Source: Virgibacillus_N oceani_A | GTDB lineage: Bacteria > Bacillota > Bacilli > Bacillales > Amphibacillaceae | Assembly: GCA_041521345.1 (NCBI GenBank) | Contig: JBGOHB010000012.1 | DNA: 64,000 bases | Direction: 5' to 3' (one strand) | Shown: positions 23,866 to 32,745 of the stretch, piece after piece | How the letters are laid out: each line of letters starts with the position of its first letter | Numbering within the stretch: the first letter of the stretch is position 1 | Program-made: the position numbers and the translations under genes | The notes under the pieces: generated by a model | The model's database searches: none | Seen by the model: only the letters and a program-made list of their open reading frames with translations | Told to the model about the DNA's origin: nothing

Positions 23866-25422
23866 TCACTCCTCCTCCCCAAACATCCGCTTAGCAGCTT
23901 CATCACTTATTTGTGTCGGATCAATAGCATTCTCTTCTTTTATTATCATGTCGTACCATTCCTCGGCTGTTTCTTTTGGTACTTTAAATATACGCTGTAT
24001 TGCTTCAGTCGATGGAATAAAGCCAAATGTCTTGGCCTGCCCGTAGAAGCGTAGTAAGGCTGCTCTGTCCTGGAAAACCCCATCATCAAAGTCGACGCCA
24101 ATATTTTCCCGGGATGGTATAGGACCCGTATATACTCCGTAGAACTTAGCAAGCTCTAACACTGAAATAACCAGTCCTTTAATAAACTGCTCAACTTCAT
24201 AAACATGCTCATTTCTGGTGCGGAAGGTCAAATCATTCTCACTGACTATTTCTGTTGCTGTTTTCATGCTGCGCCCATCGAAACTGAACGTACCTACAGA
24301 TAGCTTTAATTCCATTTCCAGGGTACGCAGTGACTGGTTGATAGCCGATGTATATTGTTCTGTGCGAATGTCGTGCGTCGCATCATGTATGGCTTTATCC
24401 TTATCACCCATCCGCATAGACTTAAACACGTTTACATCCGGGTCAAATATTTGTTTAGGAGGATTGCCGCTTTCATCAGGTAATGTATTTAATACCGCAT
24501 CATCCACAAATACGGTCCGCTGCCCCATTTTCTTTTCCCAGGCAAATTGGTCATAGGTATCGTTGATGTCTTTGAGCGTCGATGTAGCATTGTCGCAGAT
24601 TCCTAAACCCAATGGACTGTGTGGGCTGATGTTATTAAACCCGGACGGCTTCAAGTAGTTGAATATCGGACGTGACAAGCCGCGAATATGGGTTTGCCTC
24701 TGCAGCCCTTCATACATTTCTTCCAGAGGCACTTCTTTCCCAATTTCTCCGGGCGACTCTGACTTGTATAGTTCGTTTGTGATAACATACAGATCGTCCC
24801 CGGTTTCGCTCTTTTCCCACTCATGAAATTCAAGCAGCGTGTAATATGTGAGTTTGTCACCATCAGCTTTAGTAGTAACGGACTTCATTACCCCCTCACT
24901 AATACCATTGCTGTTAGAACGTAACGGATAAAAAGCATTAGCAATAGCCCAGGAAAATTCCATTTCTCCATTATCGCCAAGGTAAGGACGGACAGACAGG
25001 CCACCAACAGCAAATGTTGGCTCCAGGTAGTCCGCTAGATTCTTTTTGAATTTGTTATGCTCAAATACATGCTGAATAAACTCATGAGCAGGTTCAAAGC
25101 TGTTCGGCTTATCCCTTTTCTCATCTGCATCCGAAACATATATTTCGCACTGCTCGTTAAAAACAAGGCCAGCAAGTACATTTGCGCTTAGCTTACGTAT
25201 GTTCAGATGCATGTATTTGCGCTTTTTTAATTCGCCGTGTGAATTATAGTATTCTACTTTTGGATAATCCCCGGAATACTCTCTTATATTGCGCTCGATG
25301 CGCTCTAATTCCTGTGGATCAATATTAATCTTAGGATGATCATTAATACTCCGTAATGTATTGCCAGTCAATGCGTAACCTCCCTTCCTAAACCAGCCTT
25401 TAATGCGGTCTATTATTTTCAA
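23866..25422 (-). CDS. Portal protein (SPP1 Gp6-like)
   Basis: 518 aa, the usual portal length. YPLRSNSNGISEGVMKSVTT, SPLGLGICDNATSTLKDIND, KMGQRTVFVDD and SFDGRSMKTATEIVSENDLT are typical of the SPP1-type portal family. It forms the dodecameric DNA channel. Located between terminase and minor capsid genes. Confidence 0.9.
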   Translation of the reverse strand: MKIIDRIKGWFRKGGYALTGNTLRSINDHPKINIDPQELERIERNIREYSGDYPKVEYYNSHGELKKRKYMHLNIRKLSANVLAGLVFNEQCEIYVSDADEKRDKPNSFEPAHEFIQHVFEHNKFKKNLADYLEPTFAVGGLSVRPYLGDNGEMEFSWAIANAFYPLRSNSNGISEGVMKSVTTKADGDKLTYYTLLEFHEWEKSETGDDLYVITNELYKSESPGEIGKEVPLEEMYEGLQRQTHIRGLSRPIFNYLKPSGFNNISPHSPLGLGICDNATSTLKDINDTYDQFAWEKKMGQRTVFVDDAVLNTLPDESGNPPKQIFDPDVNVFKSMRMGDKDKAIHDATHDIRTEQYTSAINQSLRTLEMELKLSVGTFSFDGRSMKTATEIVSENDLTFRTRNEHVYEVEQFIKGLVISVLELAKFYGVYTGPIPSRENIGVDFDDGVFQDRAALLRFYGQAKTFGFIPSTEAIQRIFKVPKETAEEWYDMIIKEENAIDPTQISDEAAKRMFGEEE

Positions 25423-25433
25423 AGCCTCACCTC

Positions 25434-26792
25434 CTAGACTTTCAACCTGAAGTCACGTGCATTTGATAAACATAGATATATAAATTGGTCACAAGTGTGA
25501 TCGTCTTCTTCGATAACTTGTGGATTGTCATCGTGAACTGTTTTCTCATTCCAGGAGAACTTTTTATGTTCTTCAATGAAAATCTCGTTACTGTCTGCAT
25601 GGTCCATTCCGGTTGGATATGGATTTTTGAGATAATAAAAACGACCCTGTGCTAAAAGGTCGGTTGGGTAGTCAATCATATCCACTTTCTTTTTCTTATT
25701 TACTGGCGTTAAATGCTGCCTATAGTCCTTGTAATACTGGTTTCTAAGTGCCCCCTCGGCACTATCTATGGTTCGATTCATAATCCTAGCACCTTGCCAT
25801 TCTTCTTGTGAAGCTGTTTTTTTAATAAACTCATTCAATTCTTTTGACAGCTCGCTTGGTGCTTTTTTGTCCACTTTACCGGCCGGACTATAATAATACG
25901 TATTAAGCAATATGACTTTACCTTTAGCAGTTAGCCCATAACAGCCGTGTGTTGTCGCTGACTGCGAGTGGCCGCCGTCTGTTGAATAATATAAAGCAAT
26001 AATCCTGTCATCACTTGGCAACTCGTCCAATGGCTTGAATAAATTCATATTATAAACGTTGGTACCCAACCCTACAGGCTCGCCAAGATAGATATAACGA
26101 TAATAGTCATAATCATTATTCTTAATCCGGTTGATATCCTTTAGCATTTGATCAGTAATAAATCCTAAAGTGTCATCTAAATAACTGGACTCATGAACCA
26201 AGTAATCTTCCACGCCGGTCATTCTGTCAGCCCACTCATTTATCCAATGGTACGGATTGCGCGGCGGATTGTATGACCAAAAGAACTGTACAAATGGAGC
26301 ATCTTCATGTTTCTGCCGCATAAAGGTGATGTTCGTCTGATCGAATTCCTCTTCACTATCAAACTCTGCAGCTTCTTCATACCAGACCGCAATAAGATCA
26401 TCTATATCATTAGATTTTAATTTTACAAATTGGTCCAGGCCGTAGAAATAGAATGTTGACCCTGTTTTTTTATGGGTCAATTTGAAAGGCGAAACGGTCG
26501 ATTTAAAGCTTTTGGTTAAGCCAAACAGCTTAATAGCCCACTGAACCTTATTGTAAACTGAATCTCTTATTGTGCTGCCCACTTTACGCAAAACAACCAC
26601 ATTGGCTTTCTTTCCAGCCATTATATATAAAACCATCATGAAGACTAATTTAAGTGCAATAACCGATGATTTAAAAGAGTTCCTACCACCTTTAAGAATG
26701 TTATAAGGTTTCTTGGATTGCCATACATCTTTAAAATGGGGATTAACGTTCTTTTGGACATTGAATATTATCTGCTTTTTTTCTTTAATCAT
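25434..26792 (-). CDS. Terminase large subunit
   Basis: About 452 aa from ATG 26792, chosen for GGGGCG six bases upstream; an in-frame ATG exists at 26816. ATPase: Walker A-type ILKGGRNSFKSSVIAL, Walker B-like DDLIAVWYEEAAEF. Nuclease part: YYSTDGGHSQS, RTIDSAEGALRNQY, and DHTCDQFIYLCLS at the end. PBSX-type packaging motor. It overlaps the small subunit gene by eight bases. Confidence 0.92.
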   Translation of the reverse strand: MIKEKKQIIFNVQKNVNPHFKDVWQSKKPYNILKGGRNSFKSSVIALKLVFMMVLYIMAGKKANVVVLRKVGSTIRDSVYNKVQWAIKLFGLTKSFKSTVSPFKLTHKKTGSTFYFYGLDQFVKLKSNDIDDLIAVWYEEAAEFDSEEEFDQTNITFMRQKHEDAPFVQFFWSYNPPRNPYHWINEWADRMTGVEDYLVHESSYLDDTLGFITDQMLKDINRIKNNDYDYYRYIYLGEPVGLGTNVYNMNLFKPLDELPSDDRIIALYYSTDGGHSQSATTHGCYGLTAKGKVILLNTYYYSPAGKVDKKAPSELSKELNEFIKKTASQEEWQGARIMNRTIDSAEGALRNQYYKDYRQHLTPVNKKKKVDMIDYPTDLLAQGRFYYLKNPYPTGMDHADSNEIFIEEHKKFSWNEKTVHDDNPQVIEEDDHTCDQFIYLCLSNARDFRLKV

Positions 26793-27534
26793 TATCATCG
26801 CCCCATTCATCGACAATAACGATTTCTTCTATATCTTCACCTTGTTCTTTGCTCAACTTCTCAGCTTCTGCTTTAGATTTATCTATATTGGCTTGCATTA
26901 ACTCTAGTTTTAGTCTGCGTTCGTCATCATCATGGGCCATTTCAAGAAATTGCTTTATGGATGTACGCAATTCAGATATAGCCCTTGATTGGGCATTTAA
27001 AAAGCTGGCTTGTCTATCCCAAGCAAATTGGAATTCCCATTCTGTTTCACTGCCTCCACCAGATTCGGAGGAGAACTCTTTTTCTTTCTTGACTTCCTTA
27101 ATGATTTCACCTTTATCTTCCACGAACATAATTTCTTGTGCTCGTATGATAGCCGCATACTGTATTTGGATCTGATCCCAAATTAAATCAGCTGGATCCT
27201 CTTTATTGAGCATATCCATAATTTCTAAAGTTTCTTTAGGAATGTACCTACTGAACAGTCCGTGTTTCACTGCCGCTGAGTTTCGTTCTGTGAACTTCTT
27301 TACTGGATTGGGGTTGCCAGCTCCTTTTCTGCTTCCAGGCTTATACCTCTGATTCTTTTGAGGGGTTGCAACCTTTTGTTTAGTTGCATCCTTTTTGGTT
27401 GCATCCCTTGACCATTTTTCCCGGCTTTTCCTACTTTTTAATGTACCCAGCTTTACATTATGTTTTTCGGCAAGTGAAGCCAATGTTATTTTGCTCGTTT
27501 CCCACTCTCCTCGTATTTCCTCCCATTTAGCCAT
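26785..27534 (-). CDS. Terminase small subunit
   Basis: 249 aa. An N-terminal helix-turn-helix (ASLAEKHNVKLGTLKSRKSR) is followed by a basic region and helical oligomerisation part, with NSAAVKHGLFSRYIP typical of PBSX-like small terminases. It recognises the packaging site, which probably lies in or near this gene. First gene of the late operon. Confidence 0.88.
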   Translation of the reverse strand: MAKWEEIRGEWETSKITLASLAEKHNVKLGTLKSRKSREKWSRDATKKDATKQKVATPQKNQRYKPGSRKGAGNPNPVKKFTERNSAAVKHGLFSRYIPKETLEIMDMLNKEDPADLIWDQIQIQYAAIIRAQEIMFVEDKGEIIKEVKKEKEFSSESGGGSETEWEFQFAWDRQASFLNAQSRAISELRTSIKQFLEMAHDDDERRLKLELMQANIDKSKAEAEKLSKEQGEDIEEIVIVDEWGDDND

Positions 27535-27671
27535 TTACATCAACTCCACCTCCGCACTGTATATACATCTACAAACTACATTTAACCAATTAGACCTTAC
27601 GGTCTTTAATAATTAACTACATAATTTATTAAGAGCTCTATATAAGAGCCCTTTTCATCCCCAGTTCGGTT

Positions 27672-28181
27672 TCATATGACATTCGTATGACAAGCCACTT
27701 TTTTCTTGATTTTCACCTTTGCCCGGTCAATAAACTTCTGGACGGTGGGCTTTTTTATTTTCAATTCCTCGGCTATTTCCTGCATGCTCCATCCTTGTGC
27801 CATGTGGAGTAGGTAACATTGTCTTTCCCTGTGCGATAACTCTATAAGAATATTCATTAACGCTTCTTTTTCGGCTTGATTGAGCGTTTTTTCTTCTGTC
27901 TCGATGTCTAGGCTGGGGAACAAATCCATATCCAGTAGCGTCCTTCTCTGATATGCTGAACGCTTATCTATTCCTCTCAGATTCCCCGGCCTCCTGCCTG
28001 TTTTCATCCAATCAATGGAAAATGACATATCGGTTATCATGCTGTTGATTTGTTTTCTGTCCTGCCGATCTTCTTCTATTCCAAGGTTTAATTCGTCTTT
28101 CATGCTACTTAATTCCTTGCGACCATCCTCGTATTCTATTAATAATTTGTCCGCCCAATTCTCTAATTGTTGACTATTCAT
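27672..28181 (-). CDS. Sigma-70 region 4-like late gene activator
   Basis: 169 aa from ATG 28181 (GGGAGTGGAGAT upstream; a longer frame to 28223 lacks a ribosome site). The C-terminus has a sigma region 4 fold (ALMNILIELSHRERQCYLLH, MQEIAEELKIKKPTVQKFID). This resembles the PBSX Xpf/ArpU-type factors that turn on late genes. It lies between early and late blocks just upstream of the terminase genes. Confidence 0.82.
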   Translation of the reverse strand: MNSQQLENWADKLLIEYEDGRKELSSMKDELNLGIEEDRQDRKQINSMITDMSFSIDWMKTGRRPGNLRGIDKRSAYQRRTLLDMDLFPSLDIETEEKTLNQAEKEALMNILIELSHRERQCYLLHMAQGWSMQEIAEELKIKKPTVQKFIDRAKVKIKKKVACHTNVI

Positions 28182-28202
28182 ATCTCCACTCCCTTTGGTG
28201 AA

Positions 28203-28247
28203 ATAAAAAAGGACACCAAACAACGCTTATTGCGTCATTCAGTATCC
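28203..28247 (-). terminator. Strong terminator before the late regulator
   Basis: A 16-bp stem on the minus strand (28247-28232 with 28226-28211, several G-U pairs) with a five-base loop, followed by T6. It separates the 183-aa membrane gene from the sigma-like gene. Confidence 0.85.
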
Positions 28248-28268
28248 TCCAGTTGGCTGGTAGAACTA

Positions 28269-28820
28269 TTATTTAGAAATGAAATCTATTATTTTTTCAG
28301 TTATTCCTTCAACCTTAACTATAGTGTCACTCAAATCACGTTTCATCTCATCTTTATCCGTCTCATTTAGAAACAGATCATGTTTATACATCGAATTATA
28401 AAATCCAAGACCTGATAATTCATATATCAATTCATCAAAGTCATCTACTACTTCACTAGGTATATAATTCGTAGGTATTTTCGAAATAAATTCATTTGTT
28501 TTACTAAATAAAGTATCATGAGTTTCAAGTAGTGGATTTAAAACTTCATTTTGTTCCCACTTTCTTTCAAGTTCTTTCAGTGCACTTATGGATAATTCAA
28601 TCCATCTATGGGCCTGTTTAAACTCCGCTTTAAATGTCGATATCTTTTCCTTCCTCGATTCAGAAAACTCTTTCTTAAAAAGAAAATATGCTCCTAATAT
28701 CCCTAATCCAGCTCCTAGAAAAGCACCGATAACAGTACCAATTCCTGCTACCCATGCATCAGTAGTAACGCATCCCCAGAATCCCTCACATTGTTGTATA
28801 CTTACTGGTACAGTTTTCAA
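28269..28820 (-). CDS. Single-pass membrane protein with helical cytosolic part
   Basis: 183 aa. One strong membrane segment near residues 21-48 (GIGTVIGAFLGAGLGILGAY), then a charged helical region (ESRKEKISTFKAEFKQAHRW, ELERKWEQNE). No enzyme motif. It lies at the end of the early operon, overlaps the DUF3954-like gene by four bases, and is closed by a strong terminator. An accessory membrane protein, possibly superinfection exclusion, but this is a guess. Confidence 0.65.
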   Translation of the reverse strand: MKTVPVSIQQCEGFWGCVTTDAWVAGIGTVIGAFLGAGLGILGAYFLFKKEFSESRKEKISTFKAEFKQAHRWIELSISALKELERKWEQNEVLNPLLETHDTLFSKTNEFISKIPTNYIPSEVVDDFDELIYELSGLGFYNSMYKHDLFLNETDKDEMKRDLSDTIVKVEGITEKIIDFISK

Positions 28821-29017
28821 AACTCCTCCCCCTCATCCCACTTAATCCGCTTCACCTTCCCCTGGTGTGTTATAATTTTTGTTTCTCCGTGCACAGGAAG
28901 CTCAGCTAACCTTGCCTTGCCCTCACTGACTACAATGGCAAAGTTTCCCTCTGTCTCCATTATATCAATTTCTAGGCGCATTGTACTAGGGTTTATGTCT
29001 ATTTCTTTTAATCTCAC
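28817..29017 (-). CDS. DUF3954/XtrA-like protein
   Basis: 66 aa. LAELPVHGETKIITHQGKVK followed by RIKWDEGEEF is the conserved end of DUF3954 (XtrA-type) small phage proteins. Often found just before the late regulator. Function unknown. Confidence 0.75.
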   Translation of the reverse strand: MRLKEIDINPSTMRLEIDIMETEGNFAIVVSEGKARLAELPVHGETKIITHQGKVKRIKWDEGEEF

Positions 29018-29044
29018 GAGGAAACCTCCTATGTTATGATTACT

Positions 29045-29569
29045 TTATTGGGTGCAGGAGAAATCCTGTCTATTTTTATATTCCAAATCAGATAAAACCC
29101 GTATAGGCTCTTGACTTTTCCTATGTTTAAAGACCAATTCTCTAGCTTCAAAAAATGAACAACGATGATATTCTTCAACCGCTTTTACGTATTTCCTCCA
29201 TCGCTGTTGGTCTTCTCTAAATTTCTTTGTTTTAAGTCCTGCAGTATTTTCAAGTGGACTAAGAACATTTTCGGGTATCACTATTTCAATCCCTGTATCT
29301 CCATACCCTTCATTTAGAAATTCGAATATCTCCATTTGAGTATAGTCATCAAATTTTTCTTCTTGAACTATCTGCTCTGCTTCTGTTTCATCGATAATCT
29401 CTTGTTTTTTTATTAATTCGAATCTACCTCGTTGAAATGCTCCAGTATGAGATTTAACGTTATCGAACTTTGAAATATAAAACGACGAGATTCCGTGAGG
29501 GAACACAAAGTATTGGTCTCCCTCTTTCAAGACATCACTGTTGGTTGCATCAATACATATTGCCTCCAT
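29045..29569 (-). CDS. Hypothetical phage protein (174 aa)
   Basis: 174 aa from ATG 29569 (AGGTGG upstream; an in-frame GTG lies at 29578). The N-terminal about 60 residues are beta-rich (DQYFVFPHGISSFYISKFDN), followed by an acidic linker and a helical C-terminal region with RDQ-rich charge (FREDQQRWRKYVKAVEEYHR). Family not recognised. In the early operon between the RecU-like and DUF3954-like genes. Confidence 0.68.
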   Translation of the reverse strand: MEAICIDATNSDVLKEGDQYFVFPHGISSFYISKFDNVKSHTGAFQRGRFELIKKQEIIDETEAEQIVQEEKFDDYTQMEIFEFLNEGYGDTGIEIVIPENVLSPLENTAGLKTKKFREDQQRWRKYVKAVEEYHRCSFFEARELVFKHRKSQEPIRVLSDLEYKNRQDFSCTQ

Positions 29570-29597
29570 GCCTACCACCTACTTTTATACATCATTA

Positions 29598-30125
29598 TTA
29601 TGCTGTTTCCGCAGCTATTAATCTATCAATCACACTCAAGTAATCGAGTGGTACTCCATTGTTTGATTCCACCAGGAATGAGTAAACTTCTATATCATCC
29701 AATGGAATTGATTTTCTACCGCCGCTTTTGGCTTCTTTGATGTATTTCCGGAGCATATTGTTCGGAACTAGGAAAACGTCTCCTATGGCTTTCATTTCAA
29801 CGATTAAGAATGATATTGCCCCTTGCTTTTCTGCTGATTCCAAATATTTGACCTGGTGATCGGTTATTTTATTTAGTGGGAATCTAGTTTCTTTAATCGT
29901 TTTTGCTTCAAATGCAATAGGTTTCCCATTGTAAATTCCGTCATAATCGACTGTAGATTTCTTGTCAAAAACACATATATGCTGATTACCTCTTGTTTTC
30001 CCTATAATCTTCATGGGAGTGGGACGCTTGTTTATAAGCGCCCTTCCTTGATTTTCATAAATTTGATTGGTGTAATCCAAAGTGTGTTCAAATGCTTGTC
30101 CGCGTTTACCTGTGTATACTGTCAA
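29598..30125 (-). CDS. RecU-like Holliday junction resolvase
   Basis: 175 aa, close to RecU length. GKRGQAFEHTLDYTNQIYEN, the catalytic STVDYDGIYNGKPIAFEAK (Asp, Glu and Lys of the PD-(D/E)XK core) and KITDHQVKYLESAEKQGAIS are RecU hallmarks. It resolves branched DNA from replication and recombination before packaging. Four-base overlap with the upstream gene. Confidence 0.88.
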   Translation of the reverse strand: MTVYTGKRGQAFEHTLDYTNQIYENQGRALINKRPTPMKIIGKTRGNQHICVFDKKSTVDYDGIYNGKPIAFEAKTIKETRFPLNKITDHQVKYLESAEKQGAISFLIVEMKAIGDVFLVPNNMLRKYIKEAKSGGRKSIPLDDIEVYSFLVESNNGVPLDYLSVIDRLIAAETA

Positions 30126-30331
30126 GGGCTTTCACCGTATGCTTTGGCAGCCTTGCTTTTTTCCTGGATGTGCGACCATTCCAATGTATAAAGTGACAAG
30201 CCGTCATCTACTTTTCTACCGTCCTCCAGTTGGTAGATTCCCATTTTATTCAACTGATTGATCAGGAAGCCTTTCCTTGCCCTTGTTTCTGATTCCTTCA
30301 TTTTATTGCCTATTTCTGTGACCGATTGCAT
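30122..30331 (-). CDS. FbpA-like small phage protein
   Basis: 69 aa. RKGFLINQLNKMGIYQLEDG followed by LSLYTLEWSHIQEK resembles the small Fur-regulated basic protein (FbpA) type found in Bacillus and phages. Immediately follows the MazG-like gene and overlaps the RecU-like gene. Function in the phage unknown. Confidence 0.6.
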   Translation of the reverse strand: MQSVTEIGNKMKESETRARKGFLINQLNKMGIYQLEDGRKVDDGLSLYTLEWSHIQEKSKAAKAYGESP

Positions 30332-30676
30332 TTATTCCACCCTTTCTCTGCTTGCTTCTTCGGAAAATCCTCCCGGGTATCGCTTTTGCAATTTGTCGAT
30401 ATTTCTCTTAGCCACATCTTCCAATCTCAACCCATAAAGAGTAGCCAACCCCGATAAATAATGCAGAACGTCACCCAGTTCCTTTTTCATTTCGTCCACG
30501 GTAGTATAATGACCGTGGAACACTTCTTTTTTCACCAGTTCCGCAACTTCCCCGGCTTCCCCAGCAGCACCTAATGCATAATTTGCTCTCACACTTCCGA
30601 CTTCGCCCTCGTCTGTAACATCTCCAATTATCGGCATTGTTCTTTGTGATATATCTTGATATTCGTTTAATTTCAT
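30332..30676 (-). CDS. MazG-like nucleotide pyrophosphohydrolase
   Basis: 114 aa from ATG 30676 (GGGAGAGGAAATA upstream; a longer frame to 30763 is less likely). ALGAAGEAGEVAELVKKEVF and KKELGDVLHYLSGLATLYGL contain the EAGEV...E and ELGDV metal-binding pattern of MazG-type NTP pyrophosphohydrolases, which may balance nucleotide pools or lower (p)ppGpp. Confidence 0.85.
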   Translation of the reverse strand: MKLNEYQDISQRTMPIIGDVTDEGEVGSVRANYALGAAGEAGEVAELVKKEVFHGHYTTVDEMKKELGDVLHYLSGLATLYGLRLEDVAKRNIDKLQKRYPGGFSEEASRERVE

Positions 30677-30780
30677 TATTTCCTCTCCCTGTGTCGGTTT
30701 ATAATCGTAATGTTCATTAAATGACTCATGTATAACATCTGTTTTTTTGTCAAAGTTAAACATTGAAAGGTGTGATATTA

Positions 30781-31332
30781 ATGACTGAGTTATTTGAGCA
30801 AATAGTAAATATACAAAGTCAATATCAGCAGATGCAAATGGACTATTGGTTAAATCACAATTTGTTTAGTGGTATATGGTGGCTTATTGTAATCATTAAC
30901 TTGTCTTCTTTGTTATTATTTATTGTTTTAATGGACAAAAAGAATATTTTATTAATGACACTTACACTATTGATTAGTTTTACATTAATTGGTATATCGA
31001 ATGAGATAGGTAATTATTTTGGATATTGGGATTATCCATATCAATTCATACCGTTTTTAGAAAGCTTTAATGCAGTTGATTTTTTGGTTATCCCAGTCAT
31101 AATTTCATTGATGTACCAATTTGTTAACGGTTGGAGAAAGTACCTTATAACCAACCTGATTCTTTCATCATTACTTGCCTTTATAGGTATTCCTATATCT
31201 GTGTATTTAAATTTGTATACGTTAATCAACTGGAATGTTTTTTACTCATTTTTAACATTGTTTGCAGTTGGTTGTCTGGTAAAAATTGCATCAGACTTCA
31301 TCAAAAATAAATCATCTGCTAATATGACTTAA
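30781..31332 (+). CDS. CBO0543-like integral membrane protein
   Basis: 183 aa from ATG 30781 (AAAGGTGTGAT upstream; an in-frame TTG at 30763 is less likely). Five or so membrane helices. The segment NYFGYWDYPYQFIPFLES with FLVIPVIISLMYQFVNGWRK matches the CBO0543 family of Bacillaceae membrane proteins. It is the only plus-strand gene inside the early block and is AT-rich, so probably inserted cargo expressed independently. Role unknown. Confidence 0.72.
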   Translation: MTELFEQIVNIQSQYQQMQMDYWLNHNLFSGIWWLIVIINLSSLLLFIVLMDKKNILLMTLTLLISFTLIGISNEIGNYFGYWDYPYQFIPFLESFNAVDFLVIPVIISLMYQFVNGWRKYLITNLILSSLLAFIGIPISVYLNLYTLINWNVFYSFLTLFAVGCLVKIASDFIKNKSSANMT

Positions 31333-31397
31333 ACCCAAGAGTGTTGCGTAAGTTAATTCAATCATTTTGTTCCCCTCCCTTTTGTCACATTTTCTAT

Positions 31398-31814
31398 CTA
31401 TTCAACAACAGTTACATTCCTCTTCCGCTTGCCCCAGCTGATCGCCTCATCTAAATCTGGCATATAAACATCGATGTGCTTGCCATTAATGGCACCGCCT
31501 TTATCTTCCACCGTGAAGGTTCCTTCAAATCCTTCAATCTCTACTTGGGTACCAGGAGGAAGGACGTTCCAGTCTGCTGCAATAGTCCTGCCTTCCTGGA
31601 CAGTAGTTCCGGTCGCCGTGATTCCGTAAGCCGGATCGTCCGGATGCTTACCTGTTGACTCGTACCCCGCCGTGTAAGCCGTAATGGTGAATTCTCCTAA
31701 ATCATTTTCATTCACTACTTCCGCAGAACTTACTTCTGTTTCTGGTTTTTCAAATTCTACCGGATCCAAACTGCTTGAAACGGTGATCATGTAGAACATG
31801 CATATTGCTATCAT
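31398..31814 (-). CDS. 3D-domain (RlpA-like barrel) exported protein
   Basis: 138 aa. A short N-terminal hydrophobic segment (MIAICMFYMITVSSS), an acidic linker, then a 3D domain: FTITAYTAGYESTGKHPDDP, GTTVQEGRTIAADWNVLPPG, and VEDKGGAINGKHIDVYMPDL with the clustered Asp residues. The domain is a double-psi barrel related to lytic transglycosylases such as YocH and YorM. In an early phage operon its role may be cell wall related. Confidence 0.82.
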   Translation of the reverse strand: MIAICMFYMITVSSSLDPVEFEKPETEVSSAEVVNENDLGEFTITAYTAGYESTGKHPDDPAYGITATGTTVQEGRTIAADWNVLPPGTQVEIEGFEGTFTVEDKGGAINGKHIDVYMPDLDEAISWGKRKRNVTVVE

Positions 31815-31825
31815 TTAATTCTCCT

Positions 31826-32011
31826 TTAAAACCATTTATTTTCCGGGTTTTCTGCAGCAACCGCAGTTGCTCTAAATGCTGCTAGTTTGTGCTTTAATTC
31901 TCTAAGTGTCATGCCGTCAGTCTCATAAAAATTAAATCTTTGGTGAAGTTCCTCTGTGATGTGATTGATCATGATGTCCTCCTGCATTGTGTGCGTTCTA
32001 ATCGGTCTCAT
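31826..32011 (-). CDS. Hypothetical small phage protein (61 aa)
   Basis: 61 aa from ATG 32011 (AAAGGA ten bases upstream; the in-frame GTG at 32020 is too close). Helical: MINHITEELHQRFNFYETDG, LRELKHKLAAFRATAVAAEN. Not recognised. Early operon. Confidence 0.55.
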   Translation of the reverse strand: MRPIRTHTMQEDIMINHITEELHQRFNFYETDGMTLRELKHKLAAFRATAVAAENPENKWF

Positions 32012-32026
32012 GGTTTTCACATCCTT

Positions 32027-32215
32027 TCAAAATAAAGTCATTTGATTATTATCCATTCCGTTCATTTTCTGTATTTCTCTATATTTTTCTTCTCCAAGTT
32101 CCTTTTGTTGGACTTCGTGGGTGGCAAGTGTCGCCAGCCCTCCATAAGCCTGTAATAAGAAACCGTGCTTTTCTGCTAGTTTCATAACTTCTTGCCAGTG
32201 CGCATCTGGGTTCAT
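32027..32215 (-). CDS. Hypothetical small phage protein (62 aa)
   Basis: 62 aa, helical: HWQEVMKLAEKHGFLLQAYG, then GLATLATHEVQQKELGEEKY. A common small phage protein type of unknown function, between two other small early genes. Confidence 0.62.
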   Translation of the reverse strand: MNPDAHWQEVMKLAEKHGFLLQAYGGLATLATHEVQQKELGEEKYREIQKMNGMDNNQMTLF

Positions 32216-32224
32216 TCCACTTCC

Positions 32225-32590
32225 TCACTTTCTTTTAGTTTCTGGCTCGTAAATGAACCTTTTACCATCAATCTCTATAACGCTCGGCTCACCTTTTTTA
32301 AGCTTCTTAACTTCAACAACAGCTTTATATTGATCTCCTGCTGCAGCTGGCTTGTGTGAATATTTCCGTTTTATCTTGTTTTTTCTAGCTTGGTGAAATA
32401 AAGCCAAGAACACTTCATCCGGATCCCTTTGAATGTTTTCAGCTATTGATTCAATACTCCATCCACTGTTCCATTCTTTTGTAATTTGCTGCAGTTGCTT
32501 TTTTGGAAAAGCAAGCTCCAAATCCTCAAGACAATATTCATGATCGCCGGTTGCCGGTAAAATTGGTATTGTGCTAGATGCTGTGTTCAC
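32225..32590 (-). CDS. Hypothetical phage protein with HTH-like region
   Basis: 121 aa, GTG start at 32590 overlapping the upstream stop (GTGA). The middle part WNSGWSIESIAENIQRDPDE looks like a helix-turn-helix (HTH-38/resolvase type); the C-terminus KKGEPSVIEIDGKRFIYEPE is beta-rich. Function unknown; may bind DNA. Confidence 0.6.
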   Translation of the reverse strand: MNTASSTIPILPATGDHEYCLEDLELAFPKKQLQQITKEWNSGWSIESIAENIQRDPDEVFLALFHQARKNKIKRKYSHKPAAAGDQYKAVVEVKKLKKGEPSVIEIDGKRFIYEPETKRK

Positions 32591-32742
32591 GCACTCACCT
32601 CCATTCCCACTGCTACTTTTAATCGTTCTATATCGCTGTCATCCCGGACAAAATCGCAATCTCTGTCCGGGCATGGCTCAAATTGCAGGTAATATCCATT
32701 GTCTATTGCTAGGCCTCCGGTGCCGTTGCAGGTTTTACACAT
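32587..32742 (-). CDS. Small zinc-knuckle protein (51 aa)
   Basis: 51 aa: MCKTCNGTGGLAIDNGYYLQ, then FEPCPDRDCDFVRDD. CxxCxGxG plus CPDxDC could bind one zinc, DnaJ-like. ATG 32742 has AGGGGGAT six bases upstream; the stop overlaps the next start by four bases. Function unknown. Confidence 0.68.
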   Translation of the reverse strand: MCKTCNGTGGLAIDNGYYLQFEPCPDRDCDFVRDDSDIERLKVAVGMEVSA

Positions 32743-32745
32743 GAT

